A stretch of DNA of 64,000 nucleotides. It comes from Paragordius varius (taxonomy: Eukaryota > Nematomorpha). The notes beneath the pieces were generated by a model. That model was not told the origin of the DNA. It saw nothing but the letters and a program-made list of their open reading frames with translations, and did no database searches. Made by a program: the position numbers and the translations under genes. Each line of letters starts with the position of its first letter. Positions within the stretch are counted from its first letter, which is position 1. This document shows positions 26,086-40,500 of the stretch, piece by piece. The DNA lies in NCBI GenBank assembly GCA_964247055.1, contig OZ176051.1, positions 13,268,001-13,332,000 on the forward strand. The letters are read 5' to 3'.

Positions 26086-26824
26086 ACGATTTTTATTTTG
26101 ATGGCGTATTTCATAGATAAAAAAGCACCTATTAATAAACCTAATATGAATGAGTAAATTGGTAACGAACTTATACTATTTTATATACAAAAATCGCTTT
26201 TTAGGTTATTGCGAAAAACATTTTGAGAAGCAGCTAATTACAGAACCTAATTTAAAACAGCAGCTTTCCATTGATATAATTAAAAAATGCCTTTATTTCT
26301 ATTTTATTTTATGTAAATAAGTAAAATTTATTCTACAATTCTTATGGAAAAAAATAAGAGTTAAAAGAAATGTAAATAATATTTGGAGATTTACAAATAT
26401 TATAGTAAATCCACAATCGATATCAAACATTATCATTTAATATCCTAAGCTTAAATTTGTCAACATATATTGATGATTTTGTTGGCCGCACTAAAGGTTT
26501 AAATGGGCCACCCGCACAGGGTTCGCCTGTCTTAACACGGTCTCTTGATAAATGCCTTGAATACAATGGTTTAGCCTCTTGCTAGAAAACGACTCATTAA
26601 GTTTCAAGTATGTTAACATCGGGTAAGTATAATATGCCACTGTAAAACGTTAAAAAGTAATATTGAGGTTTAACAATGTCTAATGCTCCAGGAAATATAT
26701 TAGCTGTCTTTTCAAAATTTATCGTAACTGTTAAATAATTTGTTAGACAAGAGTTTTTATCATTTTTGAAACGATTAAAAGAACCATGCATGGTTTAACA
26801 CTTCATAACTTACTTTGTCCGCGA

Positions 26825-28100
26825 TGACATATGGGGTTAGTTTTATATCGTAGAGCTCAATCTTGTAAACTGTTTTTATAATTATTTCAATTATTTAATT
26901 ATCAACACTGCTTTGTATTTAGATAAAAAAGCTAATTTTTACAGTTTTAAACATATAGAGTCTAAAATACTCAAAAAGATTAAAATAAATAACTGAATGC
27001 TTTTGCTGGCAAAATTTTACTTGAGAGCTTAATTAAAAGTTCACATTTTTAACAATTATATTATTTGCCTATTGTATTAGCGATTTTAAAAAAATTTAAG
27101 ATTAAAAATGGTGGTCAGAAAGTTTGATAAGAGGATTACAATTTCAATAATAAATATATGCCTTAATAAAGAGAGTATATTTTTAAATTAAGCTTAATAC
27201 TTATATTTTTTATCATATTAAAATTCAAATCGCTCTGGGATATAAAATTTCCTCCAAAAGATCATGAAGTGTTAATACTTAAACCAATTCTAATTGTGAA
27301 CTAATCTCAAAACTAAAAGCCAAATCCACCATAATCGATAGACGTTGATGCTTCATAGTTACCAAAATAGGCATGTTATTGCAAGTAAATAATTTTTTGT
27401 CATTCGGAGTTTTTAGGATTAATAGGTAATAAATTTATATTCAAACAATGAATTTTGGTCTGGATAGATAATTTTACATCTGGAGAACTATCAATAATCT
27501 ACAAATAATTAAAATAATGACATAACTGCGTACAATGGGGTATAAAAAAATAACCTGATGAATTATATATATCAAGATTGGAAAAAATATCAGGAATATC
27601 ATGAAGCTTTGGGCCACGAGTGATTTAAGAAAGTAGTAAGTGCTCCATATCAGAAAATGACAAAATTCGTTCACATTTTTTAAAAATTTTTTTTTGGTGA
27701 AAGATATATGTTTCATCAAAAAATATAACAACTATAAAAAGCAAAACAATATTTCTATAAAATTTGCAAAAGTCCCAAATTTTTTCGCTCCTCTAAAATG
27801 GGTGAGTTCTCTTATAATAGCAGGATTGCACGATAAAAATTTATAGTATATGCTAAATTTTTTATCAAATAATATTTTCTAAAGTGATTACTTTTTCTTT
27901 AATTTTTATGCGAAATTTTTGAGCATGATAAAAACGGTTTAAAAACGCTTTAATATATTATAAGAAGACATTTTCTATATAAATTGATGATGCGGAACAT
28001 TGCTTCAATATTCTTTGAAATTTTGGTGTACTTTTGTAAAAATTCGATTTTTTAAACTTAATATTGTGGTTCTTTCTACGACACTCTGAACAAATGTATA
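26825..28100 (+). repeat. Dispersed repeat family R, copy 1
   Basis: Shares a string of landmarks with other copies: GGTTAGTTTTATATCGTAGA, GAGCTCAATCTTGTAAA, a 'tgctggcaaaatttta' block, 'ttatttgcctattgtattagcg', AAATCGCTCTGGGATATAAA, 'gatcatgaagtgttaa', and further on 'aaaaacgctttaatatatta'. Non-coding, AT-rich, with no terminal repeats located. It occupies the region downstream of the TRMT2A gene. Confidence 0.6.
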
Positions 28101-28527
28101 TTTATTGCTACTATTTTTCCTTTATTATAATTATATGAAGTGTTGATGAATAAAGCTTTGTTGATGCGTTTTCCTCAAATATTAAAATTTATTTGACCAA
28201 TGTGCGATAAAAATGCGTTTTTTTTATTTTAATTATTAGCAGAAAATAAAAAAAACTATAAATCTAGTTTTTTACCGCATTTTTTCGATATTCATTATCC
28301 TGAGGATTATATCCAAATGACATATGATTAATAAACATTTATTTCTTGCTCCCCATTTTCGCAGCACATGTTAAAGAATTTAAAGTATTTCTATCGACCT
28401 TAATTCTTATTTAAAAAAATTATATTTAATGAACAATAGCAAAATAGAATTAATTAAATATATTAAATGCTCTATCTGTTACTTTTAAATTTTCAAAACA
28501 TAGCAAAATTATTAATATATATATAAA

Positions 28528-28533
28528 TTTATT
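28528..28533 (-). promoter_or_regulatory. Poly(A) signal AATAAA for TRMT2A-like gene
   Basis: Minus-strand hexamer about 55 nt beyond the stop codon, well placed for 3' end formation. Confidence 0.45.
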
Positions 28534-28587
28534 TAAGTTGGAATCATTTTGAGATAAAATAAAATTTGTCTAAAATTTCTTTAAAAT

Positions 28588-31500
28588 TTAATATAATGTA
28601 TCTCTATTTAGCCAAAACACAGTTTCGAAGTTTGCTGTATGTGGAAACATATCAAATAAACGCATTTGTTTAATGCTAAATGGTTGACCGGGCAACCGTT
28701 TTGTACTGGGCCGAGTGAGATCAAACAAATTTTTACATGCTCCTTTCATTTCATCGCGCCTGGCATATTTGTCTTTGTGATTTATTCCACCTACATATAT
28801 TATATACAATTATCTTATTATACATTTTCACTTACATTTACTCTTATTTTTGCATCTTACAAAAAGAAAAAATTATTGATAAACCATTCAAAAGGGACGA
28901 ACATATGCATACAATAAAATGATGCGGTCATTTGTTTTTTTTTTTGCTTTAAAAATGTATCAAGAAATACTAATTAAGAAATTAGAGATTTATCGATTTA
29001 CGCACACTAAAAATAAAACTACAAAAAACATCGCACAATGACTGTAGACCAAAATTTTAAATTATTAATTTCAAATCTATAAGATTTTTTAATTAAGGGA
29101 CGAAAAACGTAAAGATATACATATAGAAACCAGTAATATTTCTCACTAGTTCAAATAAAGAATTCATCCCTTTTAAAAAAAGATTTTTAAATATTTATCT
29201 TTTGATACATGTATTAGTACTTATTTCTTGATCCTATACTATTAAATATTTGTATATATACATTAATCACTGTATTTAGATTACCCAAAAAATCACAGGA
29301 AATATAAAAGAGATGTGTTATGGATTCGCAACTTCGTATACAATCTATAACAGGCCGGGCTACACCATTACGGGGTGGATCCAATATGGCTATAAACATG
29401 GGTTTCTTATAACTTTCTCCTTTCACCCCTAAACAATATGGCATATATACATTTTGATCGTGTTAAATAAGATTTTGTTATGTGCGTTGGACATGATGTT
29501 AAAGAGACACCTCATAACGAGTTAAAAACAATTAATAAAACAAAATTCAATATTTTTCCATCCGTAGAATTATAAAAAAAGTGTTAGTAATTAAACTCCC
29601 TTGTAATGGGTTTTAGTACCCAAAATGTTTTATTGTATTTTTTGCATGTCCATTCCTATTAGGGTCATTTTTTCTTTATTCAACGTCCTTACCGATTCAA
29701 TTTCCTAAACGTATTTACATTTTAATTTTTAGCATATTATAAACGAATTGCCGGGGCTTTGTTTAACCATACCTGTGGCGCAAGGAAGGAGTGTTAATAA
29801 ACTTAGTAATAACATAAAAGATATATAAAAACATATATAAAAGTATATGAACCATATCGATTACATTATTTACAAAACAAGAACTAAACAGGCTCATACT
29901 GAGAATATGAGATTAGGATGTGTTTATCGGAAGTAGTGATTAGAAGAAGCAGAAGAGATAAAAATAATTATTTTAATTTCAGACTTCAGATAGAGAAAAG
30001 GAGTGATCTGGAAGAATACTGAAATGAAAAATGAATTATTGAGGAATCTAATAAAAGAGGTCGTAGTCAACCTCTATTCTAAACCATCAGAAGAGTAACA
30101 AATCAATGCCAACACCCAAACATTAAAATTAAGAATGATGAAGGAAAAATCTTGACGACGATAGAAATTAAAGAAAGATGGGAAAGTTACACCAAACAGC
30201 TATATAGTGCGCACCCAGGAGCAAACTGTGATAGACGAATATATAGGAATGTGGATGATGAGTTATGTATTTTGGAGGTAGAAGTGATAAAAGCTTGAAA
30301 ATCAATACCAATAAGGAAAGCCTCTGGAATAGATAATATTCCATTGGAACAAACGATATACCGTAATCAGTTATAAATAGATTGTCTAAAAAAGTATGGG
30401 AGTCAGGTTGGCCAAAGGACTGGCAAAATTGACCGTTTATCCCAGTGTTTAAAAGGTAATAATCAAATTGTGAGAAGTATAGAAACATAGCTCTCATCAG
30501 TCATTATGCAAAAATTTTGGAAATCATCCAGAACAGATAACATCATATGATAGCCAGAGAGATTCCAGATGTTCTAGCAGGGTTTATTTAATACAGAGAG
30601 TGTTGCCTTTCACCATCCTTGTTTAGGATTTTTACAGAAATGATCATGAGAAAAGATGAAGGTACTGAAAGCCTAAGAATAGGGGGGAAGGATAACAATC
30701 TAAGATTCGCAGATGATACGACGCTGAGCGCATAATGTAGTAAGTTTTAATAATATAATAAGGTTAGTAAGCGAAGAAAGTAATTATGAACTAAACCGCA
30801 ACTGTAAGAAAACCAAAGTTATGAGTTTATCAAAAAACAAACCTAATATAACCGATGACACTTTAGTAGAAGTAGTAAATAAAATCCTATTCTTAGGCTC
30901 TTTAATAGATATTATTCGATCCTCCACGTCAGATATTACTCGCCGCATAGCATTCGGAAAGCAGTTGCGAACAAGTTAAAAATTTATCGAAAAGATTTAA
31001 CTATGTTAAAAGTGAGAGTATATGCATGGTTTTTCCGGTAACGACTTATGAAAGTTGGTTAAAACTGAAAAAGAAGAATTTCGAAATAAAGGTGGTCTAC
31101 AAGGTTAATGAAAAACAATAGAAGAAAAATTAAATATTGAGTGTAAATTAATGAGTAATAAAAACTAAGTTTATGTACATAGGACATATTTTAAGAAGTA
31201 CATCCCTTAAGAAGTTTTGAGAAAGTTGAGGAAAAAAAGGAAGACTGATGTTAAGGTGGCTGAATGAAAAGAAGCTGTTAAATTTATAAGTAAATTAAAG
31301 AAAATAGCACGGGAAAAATACAAGGAGCGAATATTTTTAATTTCCAAGGAGAAGAACTCGACCTAAAGAAAACCTACCTATCTAAAAAACTCATCAATCA
31401 AAAAAATAAAATCTTGTTAATAGATTTCATGTTGCGAATATTATATCGATACCTACATTCATAGTAATTATGTGGGGAGTCTATTGGAAATAAATTTTAT

Positions 31501-34500
31501 TAAAATAAATCAAATTATGCCCCCAAAACGTAAGATATTTAAAAGTGAATTAATATACCATTTATAAGAGTTTTATCCAATAAAAGACATGGTAAGTATG
31601 TTTCAACATTTCCACAATGATATGAGGTTATGGATTGCAGACCTAAATCATTTAACAAAAAGAGCCATATATAAGGGTGTGCGTGTGTGTGTTAATTGGC
31701 GGTTAGAAAATGTTGGTATTTTGATGCATCTTTGAATAAATGCATTCATGTTTTATGGTACTTTATAACAACAAAACAATTGTGCAATTTACGTGTTTAA
31801 AGAAAAATATCATAAGTAAAATATTGACATTTCATGACCATTTAGGGGTTTCTGTACCCACGTGCGATTTCATATTGGAATATTTGAAAAATATATTTAA
31901 AATATTGGGCCTAGCCTTTAAGCCGCTTGATGTTATTTTTTTGCAAAACAATACCATATTAGAGGAGAAATTCTTATCTCAAACTTTGTGGCCGACTTAT
32001 TGAGTTTTTATATGCTAAAACAAAAGTCAAATAAATATATAGCTTTCAGGAAAAGCATCATATTATTTCATATGAAAGTTAGCTGTTTATTACTATCGGG
32101 TCTCGGAACCATTTTGGAATTCTATAAGTTAAAAACTGTAAAACAATATAAGTTTTTTTATCAGCTAATGGAGAGCAATCATATTAAATTTTTAACTAAA
32201 ACAACCTTGAAAACATATAATTATAAATTCCTCAAAACATAGGGTGGGGTGATGAAAAAAAAACTTTTCGACTTGACTTGCAAGTTTTTCACGTCATGGC
32301 TTTTATGTGATAAGAAAAATTTAACAATAGAGAACTTAAGTCAAGCAAGATGATTTTGAGGAGATAAAAAATCATGTGATCAAGTAAAACTTATAAATTT
32401 TGCAAACAGATTTTAAAATATGGATAAAATTATTTTGAGACTATTTATGTATCTAATTTACGCTTTATATGTAATAAAACCTTTGATAATGATATAAATT
32501 GTTTATTTAATAAATTTTGGCTAATTAACCTATTTTAGAAAAAATCTTAACAATACATATAAAAATATGCTTAATATACACTAGACAACAAATTTTGACT
32601 TTTACTGCCATTCTTGTAAATTTAAAATTTATTTCATTAAAGTACATAATTAGTATATCTGAAAAGAAAATTGGTCTAGCACCCAAGAATTTTTTTTAAA
32701 TCAGAGTTTATCGATAATTTTTGGCCCGATTTAACATGAAACTCGAAATCTTGAAAATTAAAAGTTTTAGATATAAAACCATGTTTTTGATATCATTCGA
32801 AAGAGCGCAAAAAACTGTATCTTTTAAATGGTAGATCTCATTTAAATCAATCGGATGTAAAAGTTATTTGGGTTTAAATGGTCGAAATTTTTACTACTTT
32901 AAAGTCAAATATTTTCACAGACAAACTAATTTGAAAATCATATAAAGTATATTATATAATTATTAGGGTTATATTAGTATTTAATTAAAAAAATGTTTGA
33001 AGCTCTTGCTTTTTTAATAAAAATTATTATTATCATAAATATTTTATTTAGTGGATACTAAAATGTATAGTTATAACTGTAAATTTATTAGATAAAGGCT
33101 ATAAAATATCAAAAATACCTCAAACTTTGTTTTTATTCTTAAAATTTTTATCAGCCTCGTAACGAAAATAAATTAATATTGATGAAATGTTAATTTTTAA
33201 AAAACAAAAAACCTAAAAATGGCTGTTTTGAGGACATAAAAGCAATAAAAAAATAATCAAAAAAACTTTCTTATGTTATCGTTTTTGGACATTCATCACC
33301 ACCTAGACAAAGTTTAAGATAGTTTCATCCATAAAATAAATTAATTAAAAAAATGATCTCGCTTCGCGCGTTTGTCGTTCTTTGTGTCCAATATTAACTG
33401 TCGATGTAATACATATTAGTATGCATTTAATAGAGTTTTTATTACTCTTACGAATGATATATTACAAATGGGGATTACTTTTATTTTTTTAAAGAACATT
33501 TTTTAGTAATTTGATAAAGATGGCGCATAATCAAAAAAATAAAATTTTACAAAATTTTTATAAAGAGTTATTTTATTTCAGATTTACTGTTAAAATGATA
33601 ATAAATATCAGAAAATGAAAAAACTCGAATGGCAGAAAAATTTGTTGTCCAGTGATATCAATTCCGTGAACTAGCAAAAAAATTGATTTTATTTCTTAAA
33701 ATTGTTAATCAAATATTAAAAAATTTCAAATCATCGTGTAATAAACGCTAAAGGTTACTTCACTATTAATTTAAATAAGAATTTTTTTAATTATCAATTT
33801 ATTTCGAATGTAATCTTGATGATTAATTAAAATAATAATATGTTATATTGTATAAGCATCTTCCCATTATGTTTGCAACTGGACTCCTAACAAAATGAGT
33901 ATTGTGTTAAAATAATAGAGAGTGTTTTAAGGGCGAATGGTATAATCAAAATTATTACCTGGTTCAATATTTAAAAAAATCTATAATATTAAATAAGATA
34001 GGTAATGCATATTGGATTAGTTGTTTATCTTTTTATTTTGGCTAAAAATGATCAAAATAATTTCCGTAAAATTCGAATTGGGCAAAAAATGCAAAAGACT
34101 TGACTTAAGTGTTTTTTTTATCACCGATCTTCAAGTGTATACTTGCTAGCTTAAGTGAACTTGCTCAACTTGCCACGCTTGACTTACATGTCAAGTGCGA
34201 CTTTTTTATCACTTCACCCATAATATTCCATATAAAATTAAAAGGTGCTAAGTGTGAATAAAAAATTTTTTTAAATAACTTTAATTATGTAAAAATAACC
34301 GTTGATTTCAGAATTTATTTTAGCGTCACATATGGCCGATGAGCAATTATCGATACCAAGGACGTTTGTAACTGCGGGCATTTGCTATCACATAAAAATA
34401 ATTGAAATTTTATGCCTAAAAGATTGTATAAATGCCTGAAAAATATATAATGCAAAAGTCGTACCATAAATGCCTGAAACAGGAAAATATCACAAATATA

Positions 34501-37500
34501 CAGTAGCGTATGACATAAAACAATTTTAGTCCATAAAAGAGTAATAAAATGTTTTTTTTAAAAAATAACAAGGGGATATTATGGATATGTATGCATACAA
34601 CTAGGCTTGTTTAAAAAAACTATTCTTATGTTTTATGCCATACGCTACTGTAATAGATTACATTCAACATCCCTTAAAATATGTAATACAAAATAGATAA
34701 TTTGAAAGATTTCAAACATAATCTATATATTTATAAAAATGGAAAATGCTGGCTTTGTGATCTGGTACAGGAAAACCGGTAGACCCAATCGAATCCAAAC
34801 TTAGAAAAAATATATCATTTATGAATGCCCCGACAATAGCTTCGCCCTTTTTTTGAAATAGGCCCCCAGTTCGGGCAAAAATCGTGTCTTTGAGACAATT
34901 TTCCGGAGAACGTGTTGGACCATTCATTTTCAAATATAATTTTTGTTTACTTATTTTCGATTGCGTTGAACATAGTCGAGCCACATTTTTGATTTAGGCC
35001 CTCTTTTTACCCGCTCCCCCCGTAAAATGTCACCTTTTTCAAAAAACAAAGTCCACAAAAATAATATTTAAATCGATTTTTCGCCCTAGGTATGAGACCG
35101 TAAAAATTCAATATGGATTACACGTATTCCCTGTTAAAAAGCAAAAATTTTAGTCAAGCGTTTATTTAATGATAGCTGCTGGGTAAGGAGCTACCCGCTA
35201 AAAACTGATTCCTTATGTAACTTTGTGATCTGTTTCCGAAAAACCGGTGAACCCAATAAAATCCAAATATCGAAAAAATATAATCTTTAATAAATGTCCC
35301 GACAATAGCTTCGCCCTTTTTGGAATTAGGTCCCCAGTTTGGGCCCACCCCGTGTGAAAAATGGGTTACAATTTTTTGGAGAACGTGTTGGACCATACAA
35401 TTTCAAATATAATTTTTGTTTACTTATTTTTGATCGCACTGAACATAGTCGACTCACTTTTTTGATTTAGGCCCTCTTTTTACCCGCCCGTAAAATGCCA
35501 TTTTTTAAAAAAAAACAAAGTCCACAAAAATTTTTTGATTGTATTTTTCCCCCAAGTAAACAATATATACCATTTACACTTCAAGAGTGTCCTTGAACAA
35601 TTCAAGTTGGTCCTTGAACAGTTCAAGTTGGTCCTTGAACAATTCAAGTTGGTCCTTGAACAATTCAAGTTGGTCCTTGAACTAATTCAAGTTGGTCCTT
35701 GAACAGTTCAAGTTGGTCCTTGAACAGTTCAAGTTGGTCATTAAAATTTATAAATTTTGATTTAACCATAATTTTTGTTTTTATTTAATTATTTATTAAC
35801 CTAATTTTCTTTATTTATTATATATTTATTTATTTAAAAATAAATTTTTTTATTGAAAAACCACTTTTTATGTTTAAAACTATTTTTTTTCAATTGAACA
35901 AAATTATTGACTTTTAAATGTTTTTAATGAAAAATTTTAATTAATAACCCAGAAAACTTATATATTTTTTCATTTCGTGTTAAAATCTTATAAATATCTA
36001 AATTTATTTTGAGAAATTAATAAAGATATACGGTTTTTCAAAGATTAAAAGTTGATATCGATTTGAAATTTATGTTAAATAATAGAAAATAGGTTAAAAA
36101 CAATAAAATAGACGAATTATATTCGATTTGATTGATAAAATTTAAAAACAAAACAAAAAAGTTAAAGGACCAACATGTATTGTTCAAGGACCAACTTGAA
36201 TTGTTCAAGGACCAACTTGAACTGTTCAAGGACCAACTTGAATTGTTCAAGAACCAACTTGAACTGTTCAAGAACCAACTTGAATTGTTCAAGGACACTC
36301 TTGAAGTGTAAATGGTATATTATTATGAATGCACCGTTTTAAAATTCCTATAAATTCATTTTTAAAGAATGTTTCGAAATAATCCACATATGTGGATCAT
36401 TTTATTGTCCCTTATTTCAAATAGCCCCCCCCCCCCCCTACCCCAGAAGTCCGAAGGACTTCCTCGTGCTGCGTAGCAGCACGAGATTTACGCTAGTAGG
36501 AATTATAAAATCATATATATAAAATTTTTGTTTGATAAACCTTAGCTATGTATTGTCCTATGGTACCAGCTCCACAACAAAGATCTAAAATGGTAAAAAA
36601 TGGTTGTCCAGTTTCATTTGTTTTTGGACTTGAATAAGGCATAGAAGACAGAATGGTCACCAAGTATTTTAGTAATAATTCGTAAACACCGGTATTAACT
36701 AATTATAAAGAGGTAAAAATGTTTTTTTTATTTGTGGTATTTTAAAACCTCACTTAAAAAAGCCGAAATTTCAAAAATATTAACTAATTGAAATATTCGA
36801 CTTATCAACACTAAAAATCTATAATAAACAACTCATGATTCAACTAAATAAAAAAATGATGATATGGACCTAAAAATATGATTGGCAATTATTGACTTAT
36901 TTTTTTTGTTATAACTACCAAAAAAATAACTAAAATCAGTGAAAGTTATTTATAAAAAGTGTTTAAAAAGTTACCTTGGAAAAAAGATAATGGTGATATT
37001 TTAAAGGTACAGACTTTGCCAATTCTCGAATCTACATGCGTTAAATTGTGACAAGATTCGCCAAAGTTTTGATTAGGTATTAAATTTTCAGTATTTAGCC
37101 CTAATATTAGATTATTAACAAATCCTTACATAACATTTCATATATCATAATACGATATATTAGTGACAGTTTAAGATAAGATTGCAAATCGAATTCTCTA
37201 ATTCTGTGAGTGGAAAAAGTTAAAAAAAGTGTGGTTTTTACTTAAGGAAAAAAATTATTTAAACTAATCAAAAATATAACTTTACTAGTTGGATTATCCT
37301 AAAAATATCGGAATTTACCAACCAATAAAAACACAAAATTTGTTTTAAGGATGAATTTTAAACAATTAAACACAAAAAAAGTTTATATTAATATATACCA
37401 TTCATGCTTAAATTCATTGATACTTGTATTGAATCTGTTCCGTAAATATGTATAAGTCCATTTTCATTGTTAATATTATTATTGCTTTCAACATTGTTTT

Positions 37501-40500
37501 TCTTGTGTAATACTGAATGCTCCAACAATATATAAAAACTTGTAATAAATTTCTTTATATCAGAGTTTTCATTAATTTGATCATTGGAAAAAATGTATTT
37601 TTGGAAGTAATCACAGAGAAATTGGACCCCCACTGAAGACGACGACTGTAAACAAATTAGTTTAGTTATAAGGGCAAAAATAAAATAAATTATTTTATAT
37701 TTTCCTCCATATATCTATGCTCAAGATGTATATCGATTACACTTTTAAAATTAAGGATAAATTATATTGGTGTTTTTGGAAAAACGAGGTATTTACGTTA
37801 ATCCCTATAATTATAATAACGATAATTTTTGAGTTACTTTTTATATTTAAAGAAGAATTTTATGGGAAAATACTTTATAGGGAAAAAACTTTTGAGAATG
37901 AATTTTAGACAAATAAGGAATTTTTACGTTTTCAAAATAATCCTGATTAATATGAAGTATAGCCATACACTGATTGAAAGATTCATTTTCTTTACATAGG
38001 AAATTGTTTGTTGTGAAATCTAATAATATGATTATATATATATATCACTTTTGCAGTACACCCATTATTTATTGTGGTAAATTGTTCTTTTTTTCCATTA
38101 TATGCGCCCATATGGTGTTAAAAAAAGTAATTTTTAAAAATTTAATGAACACATGAAAAACATTTTAAAACTTCATGACCTATTACTTTTTTGTCGTAAT
38201 TAGCGTATTGAGGTAGTTTAATATCCTAGAGCTCATTTTGTAAATAAACTATGGTTTTAAAAGTTATTTTAGTTAAAATTGAATTAACAAACATTGTTTA
38301 ACGCATTGGATAAAAACTAAATTTTTTACAGTTATCATTTCTAAAGTCTAAAATTGGTACAGTTCCAAAACAAAATCGAAACATTCTGATATTAAAATCA
38401 AAATATATCAAGTTTTTGCTGGTAAAATGTAATTTGAAAACATTTTAAAGTTAATTCTTTAAATTTCTTACCATAATAATTTACCTGTTGTGTTAGAAAT
38501 TAAAAAAAGAGAAAAAAATGATGGCGAAAAGTTTGAATTTTTACATTTTTAATTTGTATTTTACACCTAAAATGCTAAAAAAAGCTATTTATACCATAAA
38601 TCCTTTTAGGATATTCAAATTTTAAATCGCTTTGGGGTATAAAACTACATTGAAGCGTTAAAAAAAAGTTCATTTAATATCTAAAATTTTATAATTTAGT
38701 AATCTTTATGTGTTAACTAATAATATAAACAGAAATATGCAATAATAAAAATTAAATTTTGTGATTAACAAAAATTTATATAAAATCAAACTTGTCCGTA
38801 ACGTTAAAGTTTTCCAAACACCATCTCGTTTAACGTAATCATAAGGTGGATATTTAGCTAACTCAGGATCGGTTTGAAGTAAATTTTGAAATATCTAAAA
38901 TATAATAAGGTTTTTTTTGAAAAGTTTTACAAATATATATACACATGTATTTATATATCGCTCAGTTTCGTCAAATAATTATATTAATATGAAAAAATAC
39001 AATTAGCAACAAATAAAAATATAGTAAAAATAACCCTGACCACCAATTTCATGCGATCATTAACATGAACACAATCCGTGATAGGTAGGACATTTTGAGA
39101 ACCGTTTTTGTATGCACTTTCACGAAAACCTATAATTATCGTTGTTAATTCAGTATTTGAATGTATTTTTTCTGTATATAATTTTTGTGATACGCTTAAA
39201 CAATCATTTTTATTGTTTTCAAGCCAAATATTTTTGCCAACAGTAAATTGGCATTTATTTCTATATTCCGTGACTAGAGGAGAGGGTACTATCTCGATTT
39301 CACAGTCTACTAGCGCGACTGTATATTGATAGTGTGGCAATTCTGTTTTACTCAGTTTTTCATACTTTGCCAGGGCCTTATGAAATGCTTGTGATTTCGA
39401 CTTTGGAGAATTAAATAAAATAGTTTAGCAATATTGTATTGAAATAATGGAAAAAATATATTTATATTCAAAATGACTAAGAGAGAGAAAAATATCACAA
39501 TTAATGTTCAATACCTTTTAGGATAGTTTAATATACCAAAGCGATTTAAAATTTGATTATCTTAAAAGGTATTTAGGAGGTATTAAGCCGAATTTTAATT
39601 ATGCATTCTATAACATTTTAGGCAAAAAAATTGTAAAAAGACCTCATCTCAAACTCATTCGCCACTATTTCTTTTAATTTAAATCACTATAACAACAAGC
39701 AAATGTATATTATGGTTAAAAATGTTAATAATTAACTTTAAAAAGCTTGGCATATTACTAGCAAAATCTTGATATATTTTGATTTTAATATTAGCCGTTC
39801 GTTTCAGTTATGTTTGAGGCTGTCCTTTTACACTCTAAAAGTCACAAAACTGTAAAAAATTAAGCGTTTTATTTGACACGATGACAATGTTTGATAATTA
39901 GTGAACTTAAATAACTTTATAAAGTGTATTTTATTTTTAAAATTAAGCTCCGTAATATAAAACTACCTTAAAAGATAAACTAGGAAAAAAAGTGAAAAGG
40001 CAATAAAGTGTTATTTCAAAAGTAATTTCGTAGATCTATATCCAATAATTCTTTAATCTGTAAATACTCATGCCCATTAAAAAAATTGGCAAATTATAAA
40101 TTCGAAATTGATATTTCCTACACACCGTATTAGCTACAATGTTTAACCTCAAATTATAAAAGAGCAATAAAATAAATTATTTTTTAATTTTATGAATTCC
40201 AAAAATTTTTCTTCAAAAATATCAAAAATTAGCACTTGTAATTGTTTTTCATATGGTATGGCATGTAATGGCGTTACTATATCATCGACATTCACCGAAG
40301 TGTTTTCTTTTATAATTTTATCCTTTTGGGGATTAAAAAATGGATCTGCGCTTGGTTTCGATTCCTGCATAAATAAACGAAATTCTTATCGTTTAAGAGA
40401 TATAAAATAATTGTTCAAATAATTAATTACCTTGACTATCAAATTTTTATTCTTCCATTTTAGACCGTTTAATTTTGATATTGCATTTTTTCTATCTTCT

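Noticed and set aside
26597-26791. 64-codon minus-strand frame (MHGSFNRFKNDKNSC..)
   Set aside because: It looks somewhat protein-like, but neighbouring frames are closed and no family is recognised; too weak to call.
35480-36298. Repetitive proteins (NCSRTNL.. and SLNNSSW..) and a CRISPR-like look of 22-nt repeats
   Set aside because: They come from the tandem arms of the fold-back MITE. The units are contiguous without spacers and occur as inverted arms, so it is neither a gene nor a CRISPR array.
36425-36500. C-run and hairpins as a transcription terminator
   Set aside because: The hairpins plus CTAG|T fit a Helitron 3' end, and the same block recurs at 44325-44393.
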